Origin: Zygophlyctis sp. KS116
Lineage: Eukaryota > Chytridiomycota
DNA: 64,000 nucleotides
Direction of reading: 5' to 3'
Assembly (NCBI GenBank): GCA_054661495.1
Contig: BAAFSQ010000013.1
Location: 1 to 64,000 of the forward strand
The translations under genes and the position numbers were made by a program. A model generated the notes under the pieces. The model was given only the letters and a program-made list of their open reading frames with translations. It did not search any database and was not told where the DNA came from. Positions 49,015-57,220 of this stretch are shown here, one piece after another (positions within the stretch are counted from its first letter, which is position 1; every line of letters begins with the position of its first letter).

Positions 49015-49417
49015 GAATCCCCAAAAAGCTTTTGAATTCTTTTGAGTACAGAGTCTTGAGTTGGATCATATGGATGATCTTTTGATGGGATTTCAAGAAT
49101 AGTAGGAAATGCAGCCGAATATTCATCCATAAGCGGCCGAATCAGATTTGCAACTTGTTGAGTAATTAAAACAATCGCCATATCCTTCCTTCCCGTAAAC
49201 TCCTCAAACGCTGCCTCGACGGTTGCCAGTGGAGTTTCTAGTATTAACAATTCATATATTACTGGCATCTACAATCAAGAAATTAGGTTTCTGCTTTGAA
49301 TCGATATGTCCCATTCCCTAAAATTTAATAGAAACTGCTTACTGCCAGTAACATTCCAGTAACAGAGTCTTCATCCCCCATTATACTCATTAAAACTCTA
49401 TTCTTCTGCAATGACAT
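49011..49417 (-). CDS. VMA7: V-type ATPase subunit F (Vma7)
   Basis: Exons 49417-49343, 49263-49317 and 49237-49011; introns 25 nt; 118 aa, normal for the family. After splicing: LLAGMGHIDSKQKPNFLIVDA, then AFEEFTGRKDMAIVLITQ and the end EIPSKDHPYDPTQDSVLKRI. Subunit of the rotor stalk of the vacuolar proton pump. Tail-to-tail overlap of 4 bp with the FGD-repeat gene. Confidence 0.95.
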
Positions 49418-49522
49418 GATGCTAGTCACAGATGTTGCACTTTTTAACCAAGGGCTAGTGGGAAGGCGTGAATATATGTCTCCATTGATTTTATTATTAG
49501 ATTTATGATTAGATTTTATCTT

Positions 49523-50365
49523 TTACAGTGTAAAAAGAACAATCAACAAAACTACCAACAGTATGATCAGACCTACAATACAGACTTGTTGTTTTGTATC
49601 AGCATTTGCGTTAATAAACTCTTTCATTCTCTTTAAACCAGAATCTAAATTATTTGTAGTATTATCTACTTTCAACTCTATGTGATCAATTAGTCTAGAT
49701 TGTTCATCTAATTCGTTCCCCAGGACTGTAGCAATTTCTTTTAAATTTACAACTGTTGATGCAACTGCCTGGATTTCTTTATCTTGTTCTTTCATGATTT
49801 GTGCCTGAGTACCAGACTCTTTTTCAAAAAAATTCTTGGAATCTTGTTTTTCCTTTGGCTCTTTGAAATTAGGATTGTGATTCTTCCTTGTCAGCAATGC
49901 CTTGATTTAATTTTGATAAACTTTTACATCTCGCATCCCCTTTTCTCCTCCTAAATGCGCATTTGGATTATTAATTGAAATCCGCATGTCCTAAAATGGC
50001 TTAAATTTCTTAATAAATACCTGAATATCTTTTTTTGATTGAGTGATAAAGTCTTTTCGTTGTTCAACTTGAGATTTATCAAGATTGAAATTTGCAGGAT
50101 TTACTTGAACCACCTATTTTTATTTTATCAAACCCACCTTGATAGTTTCATCTAAATCAACCAAATCCTCATCAGCTAATTTTAAAAGAGTTCTTAAATC
50201 AGTTGAAATTTTCTTGATTTCGGACTCTGGTTTTTTCAGGGCAATTGATTCATTAAACTGACTGAATAGAATTTTAGCCTTTTTCAATGTTTTTTCAACG
50301 TCTCTAGATATTAATATACTTTATTACTCTTTGACTTCTATGAATGGATCATTATCGGACATCAT
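49523..50365 (-). CDS. TLG1: Syntaxin 6/10/Tlg1-type Qc-SNARE
   Basis: Exons 50365-50328, 50303-50138, 50113-50021, 49990-49928, 49900-49523; introns 24-30 nt; 245 aa. The N-terminal three-helix domain (MSDNDPFIEVKEDVEKTL, LDETI..V..NP..F.LD) is that of syntaxin 6. The SNARE motif (NLKEIATVLGNELDEQSRLID) with the central Gln is followed by a C-terminal membrane anchor (VGLIILLVVLLIVLFTL). Acts in endosome-to-Golgi fusion. Two ATGs in a row at the start. Confidence 0.94.
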
Positions 50366-50715
50366 TTTTCAATTCGGAAATTTTAGAATCTTTTTCCGCC
50401 ATTTAAACAATTCAATTCTAGATTTTGATTCCTCAATTTAAATTACAGTTGAATTTAAAACTTTACCCGTAAATATAGATTGTTTTAGCATGTTGAATTC
50501 ATGTTTGTGAACCGACACCTAAACCACCACTTTAAAAAGCAAAAAACATTGAAGGGTTACATTTAAAAAATCCTAAAATGATGATGATCTACAATACTGA
50601 TCTTTACGAAAAGAAGAATCTTAACCACCAAGATCTCTGATTAGGAAACTGAAAATTTTTCAGGTTTCAAGAGTGTGTCACACTTGTCATGTTACAAAAA
50701 ACATTAAAAATAAAA
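50366..50715. other. Gene-free AT-rich spacer before the secreted array
   Basis: No supported gene. AT-rich with several short poly-A/T runs; it separates syntaxin 6 (leftward) from the first array gene (rightward) and probably holds both promoters. An upstream in-frame ATG at 50689 would only add nine residues before the signal peptide. Confidence 0.5.
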
Positions 50716-51231
50716 ATGAATTTGATCTTGATTCTATGTTTAGTTATTTCCATTGTTTTGGGGAAAGATGCAAGCACTGATGCTAGAATCCAATCTACTT
50801 ATACCACTCTGATGAGAGATTTTCAGCAAGACTTGAGTGCTACTGCTCTTCAATCAGCAAAGGCAGACTTCAATTATCAACACAAAGTCAACACTCCTGC
50901 TAGTCAATTACAAAGCTATGAAACCATTTATAATCAGTATAAGGCACATTCTGATGCAATCTTTGAAACTTTTAAACCAATCGCACATCAAATAATTGAA
51001 AATGCAGCCTACAATAAGAATTATAATTATTACATTTGGAACGAAAAGACTCAATCTTGGCATTTATATGGACGACAAGCTCCAAATCCACCCGTTGATG
51101 GATCAGTCGAAAATTCGAAATTGTTGGGATCAGAATTAAAGGCTGCATGGGTCCAGCTAGTAAATTCTAGTTCCAGATCTAATCGTGGATCGGCAGGTTT
51201 GTCAACATCAATCAAAATGGCCCGTTTCTAG
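50716..51231 (+). CDS. Secreted WHLP-family protein 1 (short, no anchor)
   Basis: Single exon, 171 aa, ATG 50716 (50689 possible). Signal peptide MNLILILCLVISIVLG. The N-terminal domain has the array's layout: Y..LM..FQQDL, YQHKV...Y.TIYNQY, then IAHQIIENA and YYIWNEKTQSWHLYG...PPVDGS. In this copy the LP of WHLP is LY. It stops soon after with no dibasic site and no membrane anchor, so it should be fully secreted. First of seven tandem members; function unknown. Confidence 0.8.
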   Translation: MNLILILCLVISIVLGKDASTDARIQSTYTTLMRDFQQDLSATALQSAKADFNYQHKVNTPASQLQSYETIYNQYKAHSDAIFETFKPIAHQIIENAAYNKNYNYYIWNEKTQSWHLYGRQAPNPPVDGSVENSKLLGSELKAAWVQLVNSSSRSNRGSAGLSTSIKMARF

Positions 51232-51418
51232 GGTGGCACGACGTTTCATAAATGTCTTGATAGTAATTCACCCTCAATTGGGCTTTAGAATAGTCTAATA
51301 AGGAAGTTTTGTTGCCGGTTAACAAATAAACTACTAATTCATACTTTTTATAATGTCTCAGAACCAGTAAAACTTTTCAGTTGGTCCGTCAAATTTTCAC
51401 CAGCACGCCCAACTTTAT

Positions 51419-52363
51419 ATGATTGTGGCACTCTTGTATCTAATTGGATTAGTTGCATGCAGAAGCAACCAAATACAAATGATTGATGTCTACTTGAATC
51501 AGATGATGAATAGAATGGATTTTACTCTGGATTATGCATTGGATAAAGCTTTTAGTGTTCAGGCATTTCCTCAGGACGCTGAAGGGGAGATCTTTCAATT
51601 AAAAAAAGCAGTTATCAAGGAGGCACAAGACTTGTATAGACCATTGGCTAAAGCAGTATTGGTTGAATCTTTCACTCCTAAATTGCACAAAAGAGGTGAT
51701 GATGGCATAGATACAGCAAATGTTTTGGACGAGACTGTACCAAGGCAAACACAAATGGGTAAGATTCAATCTGAAGAAAATTATTTTTCTTATAAGGATG
51801 AATTTGTGGAACCATCAAAAATTCCAAAGCCTTCGTTTTGGAGCTTTTGGAAATCGAGTTCAGAAATCCCATCAGTCCGTAGTATAGATTCTGATTTTGA
51901 AGATCCAAATGGAAAAATAACTTTCCATTCATCTCTTAATGATGGAGAATTTGCTCATAAAGTTTCTGATTTTAATCGCAATCTAATGGCACCCAAATCA
52001 CAAAATATCAGACCAGAAACATCTTCTAAATACTTTCAAGAATATCTAAAAGAAAAGGTTTCAGCTCTAGATGAACATTTCCCAGCTGAGAAATCATGGA
52101 ATATGCAGTTACTTGAAAGAGTTAGAAGTTTCTCTTTCAGAATGTACACGAGGTTAAGAGGAGCCTGGAATACAGTAATCATGAAATTAACGTCGGAAAA
52201 ACTATCAGAGTATTCTGGATCAAATTCACATATATCAGATATTTTCCAGGCCGAAACTCTTAAAAAGGCTGGTCTAGTAATCTGTCTTGTTGAAATAGGT
52301 TACCTGACTTATGCCTATTTTTTCAAAAACACTGATAGTATTGGTCATGATTATTTTGATTAA
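51419..52363 (+). CDS. Secreted array protein 2 (membrane-anchored, lacks WHLP)
   Basis: Single exon, 314 aa. Signal peptide MIVALLYLIGLVACRS; N-terminal domain with YRPLAKAVLVESF, the counterpart of RPIA..VI in other members, but without the WHLP motif; dibasic KR (residues 91-92); an acidic variable linker with Trp/Phe (SFWSFWKSSS); PAEKSWN; a C-terminal membrane segment (GLVICLVEIGYLTYAYFF) and a short acidic tail ending DYFD. The first about 320 nt, from the ATG on, are almost identical to 52541-52860, then the two genes separate sharply. Confidence 0.82.
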   Translation: MIVALLYLIGLVACRSNQIQMIDVYLNQMMNRMDFTLDYALDKAFSVQAFPQDAEGEIFQLKKAVIKEAQDLYRPLAKAVLVESFTPKLHKRGDDGIDTANVLDETVPRQTQMGKIQSEENYFSYKDEFVEPSKIPKPSFWSFWKSSSEIPSVRSIDSDFEDPNGKITFHSSLNDGEFAHKVSDFNRNLMAPKSQNIRPETSSKYFQEYLKEKVSALDEHFPAEKSWNMQLLERVRSFSFRMYTRLRGAWNTVIMKLTSEKLSEYSGSNSHISDIFQAETLKKAGLVICLVEIGYLTYAYFFKNTDSIGHDYFD

Positions 52364-52540
52364 TCTTTCTGCAAGTATTTCAATCGACATCATGACTGTA
52401 CTCAAATTCTTTCAATACAATATTTGATTTAATTGTGAAGCAGTGTTTAGAAATAGTACAATATAGAATTTACTGATCAGTGGTTATAAATCTAACTGAC
52501 CCGTGCCGGTAAAAGCAGTAAAATTTCCCATTGGAAAAAA

Positions 52541-53467
52541 ATGATTGTGGCACTCTTGTATCTAATTGGATTAGTTGCATGCAGAAGCAACCAAATACAA
52601 ATGATTGATGTCTATTTGAATCAGATGATGAATAGAATGGATTTTACTCTGGATTATGCATTGGATAAAGCTTTTAGTGTTCAGGCATTTCCTCAGGACG
52701 CTGAAGGGGAGATCTTTCAATTAAAAAAAGCAGTTATCAAGGAGGCACAAGACTTGTATAGACCATTGGCTAAAGCAGTATTGGTTGAATCTTTCACTCC
52801 TAAATTGCACAAAAGAGGTGATGATGGCATAGATACAGCAAATGTTTTGGAAGAGACTGTTACTGAAACATCAAAAGATAAATCAATACCGGTTGCTAAT
52901 GATCCATTTGAAAAGGCTTCAAAATTAGTAAATGCTAACAATGAAAAATCAGTACCTGTTACAGCTAATGATGCTGAAAAAGTGTCTGGGAATGCAAATG
53001 CTGAAAGCATGTTTAAACAGGTGGGCGATGCTATTAAGAATGCAAAAGAAAAAGTTAAAAATGTAGTACCTGGAATTGGAGCAAATTCTCACAGTTCCCA
53101 AGACACTACCAGTGGAATGGCAAAGGCCGTCAATCATATTAATGAGAAGGTTCCAGCAGAAATGTCCTGGAATATAAGAATGACTGAAATGATCAAAAGA
53201 TTTTTTAGTAGAATAGTCCAAAAACTCAAAGATTCTTGGGCAAAAGTTGTCGATGCTTTGAATTTAGGAAAGATTAAGGAATTCTTCAAGGCTAATGAGG
53301 TTGAAAAGGGGGAATCAGCAACAATATTTCAAAAGTTTCAAAGCCTTCTGACTTCAACGTCGATGAAATATGCTGGCTTAGCGATTGCTACGCTTTCTTT
53401 GTCTTATTTGGTCTACAGTTTCTTTTTCAAAAAGGCTGAAATTGATGATCACGAATACTTTGAATAA
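52541..53467 (+). CDS. Secreted array protein 3 (near-twin 5' half of protein 2)
   Basis: Single exon, 308 aa. Residues 1-about 104 equal protein 2 with one or two changes (signal peptide, N-terminal domain, KR at 91-92). The linker then differs: two Val/Asn/Lys-rich imperfect repeats (IPVANDPFEKASKLVN and VPVTANDAEKVSGNAN). The C-terminus is a distant homologue of protein 2 (PAEMSWN, GLAIATLSLSYLVYSFFF, HEYFE). The upstream regions of the two genes are unlike, so identity starts at the ATG. Points to gene conversion or recombination of the 5' coding half. Confidence 0.82.
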   Translation: MIVALLYLIGLVACRSNQIQMIDVYLNQMMNRMDFTLDYALDKAFSVQAFPQDAEGEIFQLKKAVIKEAQDLYRPLAKAVLVESFTPKLHKRGDDGIDTANVLEETVTETSKDKSIPVANDPFEKASKLVNANNEKSVPVTANDAEKVSGNANAESMFKQVGDAIKNAKEKVKNVVPGIGANSHSSQDTTSGMAKAVNHINEKVPAEMSWNIRMTEMIKRFFSRIVQKLKDSWAKVVDALNLGKIKEFFKANEVEKGESATIFQKFQSLLTSTSMKYAGLAIATLSLSYLVYSFFFKKAEIDDHEYFE

Positions 53468-53664
53468 GTAGTAGAATTTAAAATTAGAATTAGAGAAAGA
53501 TTTTAGAAATAATTGAAAATTGAGCATATTTTGTTATCATGGCTCAAGTCACAATATAGACATTTTGCCTGAACAGAAGGAAATCGTATCAAAGGAATGC
53601 AAATTTGGTGTTTCATATTCTTGATAACACCCCTGCAACTGTTCATCTTTTTGATTCTCTTAAA

Positions 53665-54459
53665 ATGATTGTAATACTTGTTTTTGGATTCCTTATGTCC
53701 ATAGCAGCTTTTGCTAGTGGAAAAGATTCAAGCAGCATCGCATATGAAATGATTATGCAAAAGTATGAAAATGCGGCATCACTGGCAACAGCTCAGCAGG
53801 CCATGAAAACTTACAAGAAACAATTTTATGCTGATCCACCGGTTTCTGGGAATGATTTAATCCCGTACAATCAGATCTTTAAAGAATATCAGCAAATTTC
53901 GGACTCTTTATTGCAAAAAACGGCTCAAGTCATACATTTATCAATAAATGAATTAAAAGAAAATTCCAATAATGAATTCTATGTCTGGGACACTAACTCT
54001 CAAATGTGGCATCTTCCTCAGCAGGCTGCCCCTGCTAGCCCGGTGGACGGAGCGGCAATCAATGCTGGAAAACTATCAAAACAAATTCAAGATTCACTTA
54101 AGAAACAACTGGATTTTGATAACTCAATGCTGGTTAAACGATCAGTGGTTTTGCCGTCTTTTTTCAGGGGGTTTGCTAAATCAAAGACGACAGATGTTTT
54201 GCATCCAGACTCAATAAAGCTAGGATGGTGGCGATCAGTTTTTGGAAGAGCAAAACTCAAAAATGAGATTAGACTCTTCTTTTATCCGAATATTGTAAAG
54301 GTATATTTTGGAATAGCGTCAGTGGGCTACCTGTACTTTATTTGTAGAGATGTTTTCGGTAAACAATCGACAAGTATATCTGAAGCCGGAATTGGATCCA
54401 TAGAATCTTCCACTGAGCAAATCAATGATTCTTTATCAGCCACGGCCTTAATATCTTAA
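53665..54459 (+). CDS. Secreted WHLP-family protein 4 (membrane-anchored)
   Basis: Single exon, 264 aa from ATG 53665; an upstream TTG is not used. Signal peptide MIVILVFGFLMSIAAFA. Domain landmarks: MQKYENAASLATAQQAMKTY, PYNQIFKEY, then FYVWDTNSQMWHLPQQAAPA.PVDGAAINA.KLS. Dibasic KR near residue 157, then a basic segment and a C-terminal hydrophobic stretch (VYFGIASVGYLYFICRDVF) and acidic tail. Closest sibling is protein 5. No family recognised outside the array. Confidence 0.82.
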   Translation: MIVILVFGFLMSIAAFASGKDSSSIAYEMIMQKYENAASLATAQQAMKTYKKQFYADPPVSGNDLIPYNQIFKEYQQISDSLLQKTAQVIHLSINELKENSNNEFYVWDTNSQMWHLPQQAAPASPVDGAAINAGKLSKQIQDSLKKQLDFDNSMLVKRSVVLPSFFRGFAKSKTTDVLHPDSIKLGWWRSVFGRAKLKNEIRLFFYPNIVKVYFGIASVGYLYFICRDVFGKQSTSISEAGIGSIESSTEQINDSLSATALIS

Positions 54460-54653
54460 GTTTTTCAATGGAATTGATTCACATTTCAAATATTTTCATA
54501 CCAGCGAGATTACTGGATTTTCACTCCTATGAAATATATTTTTATACTTGATAACTATTCATTTATTAATATATATAATACTAAGTTGACGATATGACTG
54601 CCGCAATAGCAATAAAGTTTCAGATTCGCCCCTAGTGGTAAGAAACTGCACCG

Positions 54654-54667
54654 TTGCCGCAACTTTC
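54654..54667. promoter_or_regulatory. TTGCCGCAACTTTC promoter-proximal motif
   Basis: GC-rich island 15 bp before the ATG of array protein 5, in very AT-rich surroundings. A second GCCGCAAT copy lies at about 54600. Related strings occur before proteins 6 and 7 and other secreted genes. Confidence 0.35.
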
Positions 54668-54682
54668 AAATTAAATAGAAAA

Positions 54683-55513
54683 ATGGTTCTGATACTATTC
54701 TTATCGATCTTCCTTGCAATCTCTGCCGAGCAATCAGAAAATCAAAATCACTGGGCTGAAGATGCCTATCATCAAATAATGCAGCAGTATGAAAATGGAC
54801 TTAACACAGGATCTTATAAAAGTGCCCAAGCACTATATCAGAAGCAATTAACTGTGACTCCAGCTCTTACGGCTGATCAAGTGGTTCCGTTCAACGAAAT
54901 TTTGCAAGAAGTAAACGGTGTTACAGCTCAAGCCTTGAGTATTACCAAACCCATCATATACAATTCCATCTTAGAAGCTAAAACAAACCCCAAAGGAGAA
55001 TATTATGTTTGGAATTTTACCACTAACGTTTGGCATTTGCCTCAACAAGACGCCCCCGTTAAGCCAGTGGACGGAGCCGAAATAAATGCTAGAAAACTAT
55101 CAAAAAAAATTCAAGATTCCGTTACAAGATCGTTATCCTCTATCAATCCCGAAATTCAAAAGAGAGGTTTCAGCGTTAGATTACCTCCTGCCTCCGGCTT
55201 TTCCACTGCAGCTAAATCTATTAAAAAACCGCCACCAAAATGGTACTCATACAAAGGTTTGAAACTAAGCTTTCTACAATCATGCGCTAATTTTGTCAAA
55301 CCATCAATCGTTAAATACACATTTGCAATATTTGGTGGGATAGGATTCATATTTTTGTTAAAGGATGCATTCTCAAAGATGAGAGGTCAGTCACCAAACC
55401 GAGCTCCTTCTCTTCAAGATGGCTATGATTACAGCGCTGGCACAGATCAGCTATACGATTCTGCAACTGATGTGCATTATCCTTCCTCTAATGGTGGATT
55501 TTATGGCAACTGA
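54683..55513 (+). CDS. Secreted WHLP-family protein 5 (membrane-anchored)
   Basis: Single exon, 276 aa, ATG 54683. Signal peptide MVLILFLSIFLAISA. MQQYENGLNTGSYKSAQALY, PFNEILQEV, then YYVWNFTTNVWHLPQQDAPV.PVDGAEINARKLS.KIQDSV; dibasic KR near residue 155; Pro/Lys linker; C-terminal membrane segment (YTFAIFGGIGFIFLLKDAF); a Tyr/Ser/Asp-rich tail ending GGFYGN. Most alike to protein 4 in domain and anchor. Confidence 0.83.
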   Translation: MVLILFLSIFLAISAEQSENQNHWAEDAYHQIMQQYENGLNTGSYKSAQALYQKQLTVTPALTADQVVPFNEILQEVNGVTAQALSITKPIIYNSILEAKTNPKGEYYVWNFTTNVWHLPQQDAPVKPVDGAEINARKLSKKIQDSVTRSLSSINPEIQKRGFSVRLPPASGFSTAAKSIKKPPPKWYSYKGLKLSFLQSCANFVKPSIVKYTFAIFGGIGFIFLLKDAFSKMRGQSPNRAPSLQDGYDYSAGTDQLYDSATDVHYPSSNGGFYGN

Positions 55514-55660
55514 AGCCAATCTACACAGTTGAATCCGATGATTTTTTGAACTTTATGGAATAAAAATGAATTTAAAAAAACATCCTTTTATGATACTAAG
55601 TTTCCAATCAGGTCAAATCTTGGCAGCATCAAAAATTAAGCTATTGTTCAATAATAAACC

Positions 55661-55759
55661 ATGATCAATATGTAAACCATTTGTGTATCATGTTTCGGCG
55701 TAGATTGCGGCACTTTGCCGTAAAGTAAATGTCTCATGTTGTTCAGAATATTCTAAAAT
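55661..55759 (+). promoter_or_regulatory. Duplicated promoter of array protein 6
   Basis: This upstream region is nearly identical to that of protein 7 (57120-57220), including TGTTTCGGCGTAGATTGCGG and the TTGCGGCACTTTGC island (55705-55718) 42 bp before the ATG. So promoter and 5' coding half were copied together. Confidence 0.6.
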
Positions 55760-56860
55760 ATGAAAAATGTGGTAGTACTTTCTGTCTTAGTAGCCTATGC
55801 AGCTGCATTAGTAACTGATCCCTTCAATGACTTTATGCAACAATTAGAAATAATGGTCAAGAAAACAAACTTTGGATCCTGCAAAAACATTTCAATTGAC
55901 CAATCAACATCTAGAGACCTTCCTTCAGGACAGGATTCTATCTCTTTTGATGACTGCATACAATACTCGAATCAAATGACAGACGGGTTAATGCACGAAT
56001 TTCGTCCGATCGCCTTACAAGTTATTGCTAATGCGAGCAGTAACGTTAATGGTGATTACTATGAATTTGATAAAGTGAGCGGCTCTTGGCATCTACCAAA
56101 CCAATCTACACCGGAAGTTCCTGTGAATGGACTATATCAAAATGCTAAAATCATGACCATAATTTTGGACTCGCAGTTTAAGCGGTTGGTTCAAAAAAAC
56201 AGCGATAACAGCATCATATTAGAGAGAAGAGGATTTTTTAAATTACCATCTACTTCTATGAGATCATTAAGCTCATCAAGTCACTCTGCTTCTTCTTTGA
56301 GCAAAAGTTCAGGGGAAATTACTGAAAAAATTGGTAATCTTGGACCCAATCGAAATGCTCTACCTGACTGGGGAGAATCGTCTGTTGATGATTCTACTGG
56401 TATGTTTTCTGCTTCATTGATCGAAGACGCTCATTTGCCTGATGGACGGTCCAATGTCGATTCTACTGGGGCAATATCTTCGCATGAAAACCTGCCATCA
56501 TTTAAATATTTTAGCACTGGTTCTGGACAAAATTCTGAAAAGATAGGTCATGTCTTTGAAAAAGGAAGTCCTCAATTACCTAATGAAAAATCATTCATTG
56601 AAGATTCTTTACCGAAAAATTCACCGGCCCAAAAAAACTTGCCTATAGAAGATAAAAGCACTGGGCTAAACCATTTAGAAGAGACAAATACAGAAACTAT
56701 AGTGAATAATCCAATTCCTGTACGCAAATATCGTTCGGTACGGCAGATAGTTTGCATAGTATTACTTTCGACAGGGATAATCATTTCCTTGTTCATCCTT
56801 ATTGGTTCTATTGTTCTCAACATACTTCAAAAAACCATACAAATTCAGCATCTTTCTTAA
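55760..56860 (+). CDS. Secreted WHLP-family protein 6 (membrane-anchored)
   Basis: Single exon, 366 aa. Signal peptide MKNVVVLSVLVAYAAAL; a Cys pair (GSCKN, DDCIQ) that could form a disulfide; FRPIALQVIANAS; YYEFDKVSGSWHLPNQSTPE.PVNGLYQNAK; dibasic RR near residue 155. A Ser/Asp-rich variable linker (two VDSTG-type units) and a C-terminal membrane segment (IVCIVLLSTGIIISLFILIG) follow. Residues 1 to about 155 are almost identical to protein 7; the sequences part right after LERRG. Linker is intrinsically disordered. Confidence 0.84.
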   Translation: MKNVVVLSVLVAYAAALVTDPFNDFMQQLEIMVKKTNFGSCKNISIDQSTSRDLPSGQDSISFDDCIQYSNQMTDGLMHEFRPIALQVIANASSNVNGDYYEFDKVSGSWHLPNQSTPEVPVNGLYQNAKIMTIILDSQFKRLVQKNSDNSIILERRGFFKLPSTSMRSLSSSSHSASSLSKSSGEITEKIGNLGPNRNALPDWGESSVDDSTGMFSASLIEDAHLPDGRSNVDSTGAISSHENLPSFKYFSTGSGQNSEKIGHVFEKGSPQLPNEKSFIEDSLPKNSPAQKNLPIEDKSTGLNHLEETNTETIVNNPIPVRKYRSVRQIVCIVLLSTGIIISLFILIGSIVLNILQKTIQIQHLS

Positions 56861-57220
56861 GTATTTGACATAAATTCTCAAGTTTTGTCAGCGTGGATCA
56901 ACCACACTCCTGAATAGAACTCGTATTTATAACTTAAATCGAATAAAAATTGATTTCACTTAGATTCCACATATTTAAAAACAATCAAAGCATCCAATCT
57001 GCTTATTTCAGTCCGCTCGTCTGCAAACATTTGCAAAAATGGTTAAATATTGCGAGCAGCAGAAGTATTGGAGTGATTACAGATCATTAAATCAGATTTA
57101 ATTATGGCCCGAGAATAAAATATGATTAATATGTACACCATTAGTGTTTCATGTTTCGGCGTAGATTGCGGCACTTTGCGGTAAAGTATATGTCTCATGT
57201 TGTTCAGAATATTCTAAAAT
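56861..57220 (+). other. Intergenic region with duplicated promoter of array protein 7
   Basis: First part (56861 to about 57119) has no gene. From about 57120 it is a near-copy of 55661-55759 and holds the TTGCGGCACTTTGC island (57166-57179). The copy carries a few substitutions (for example gccg to gcgg), so duplication is recent but not immediate. Confidence 0.6.
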
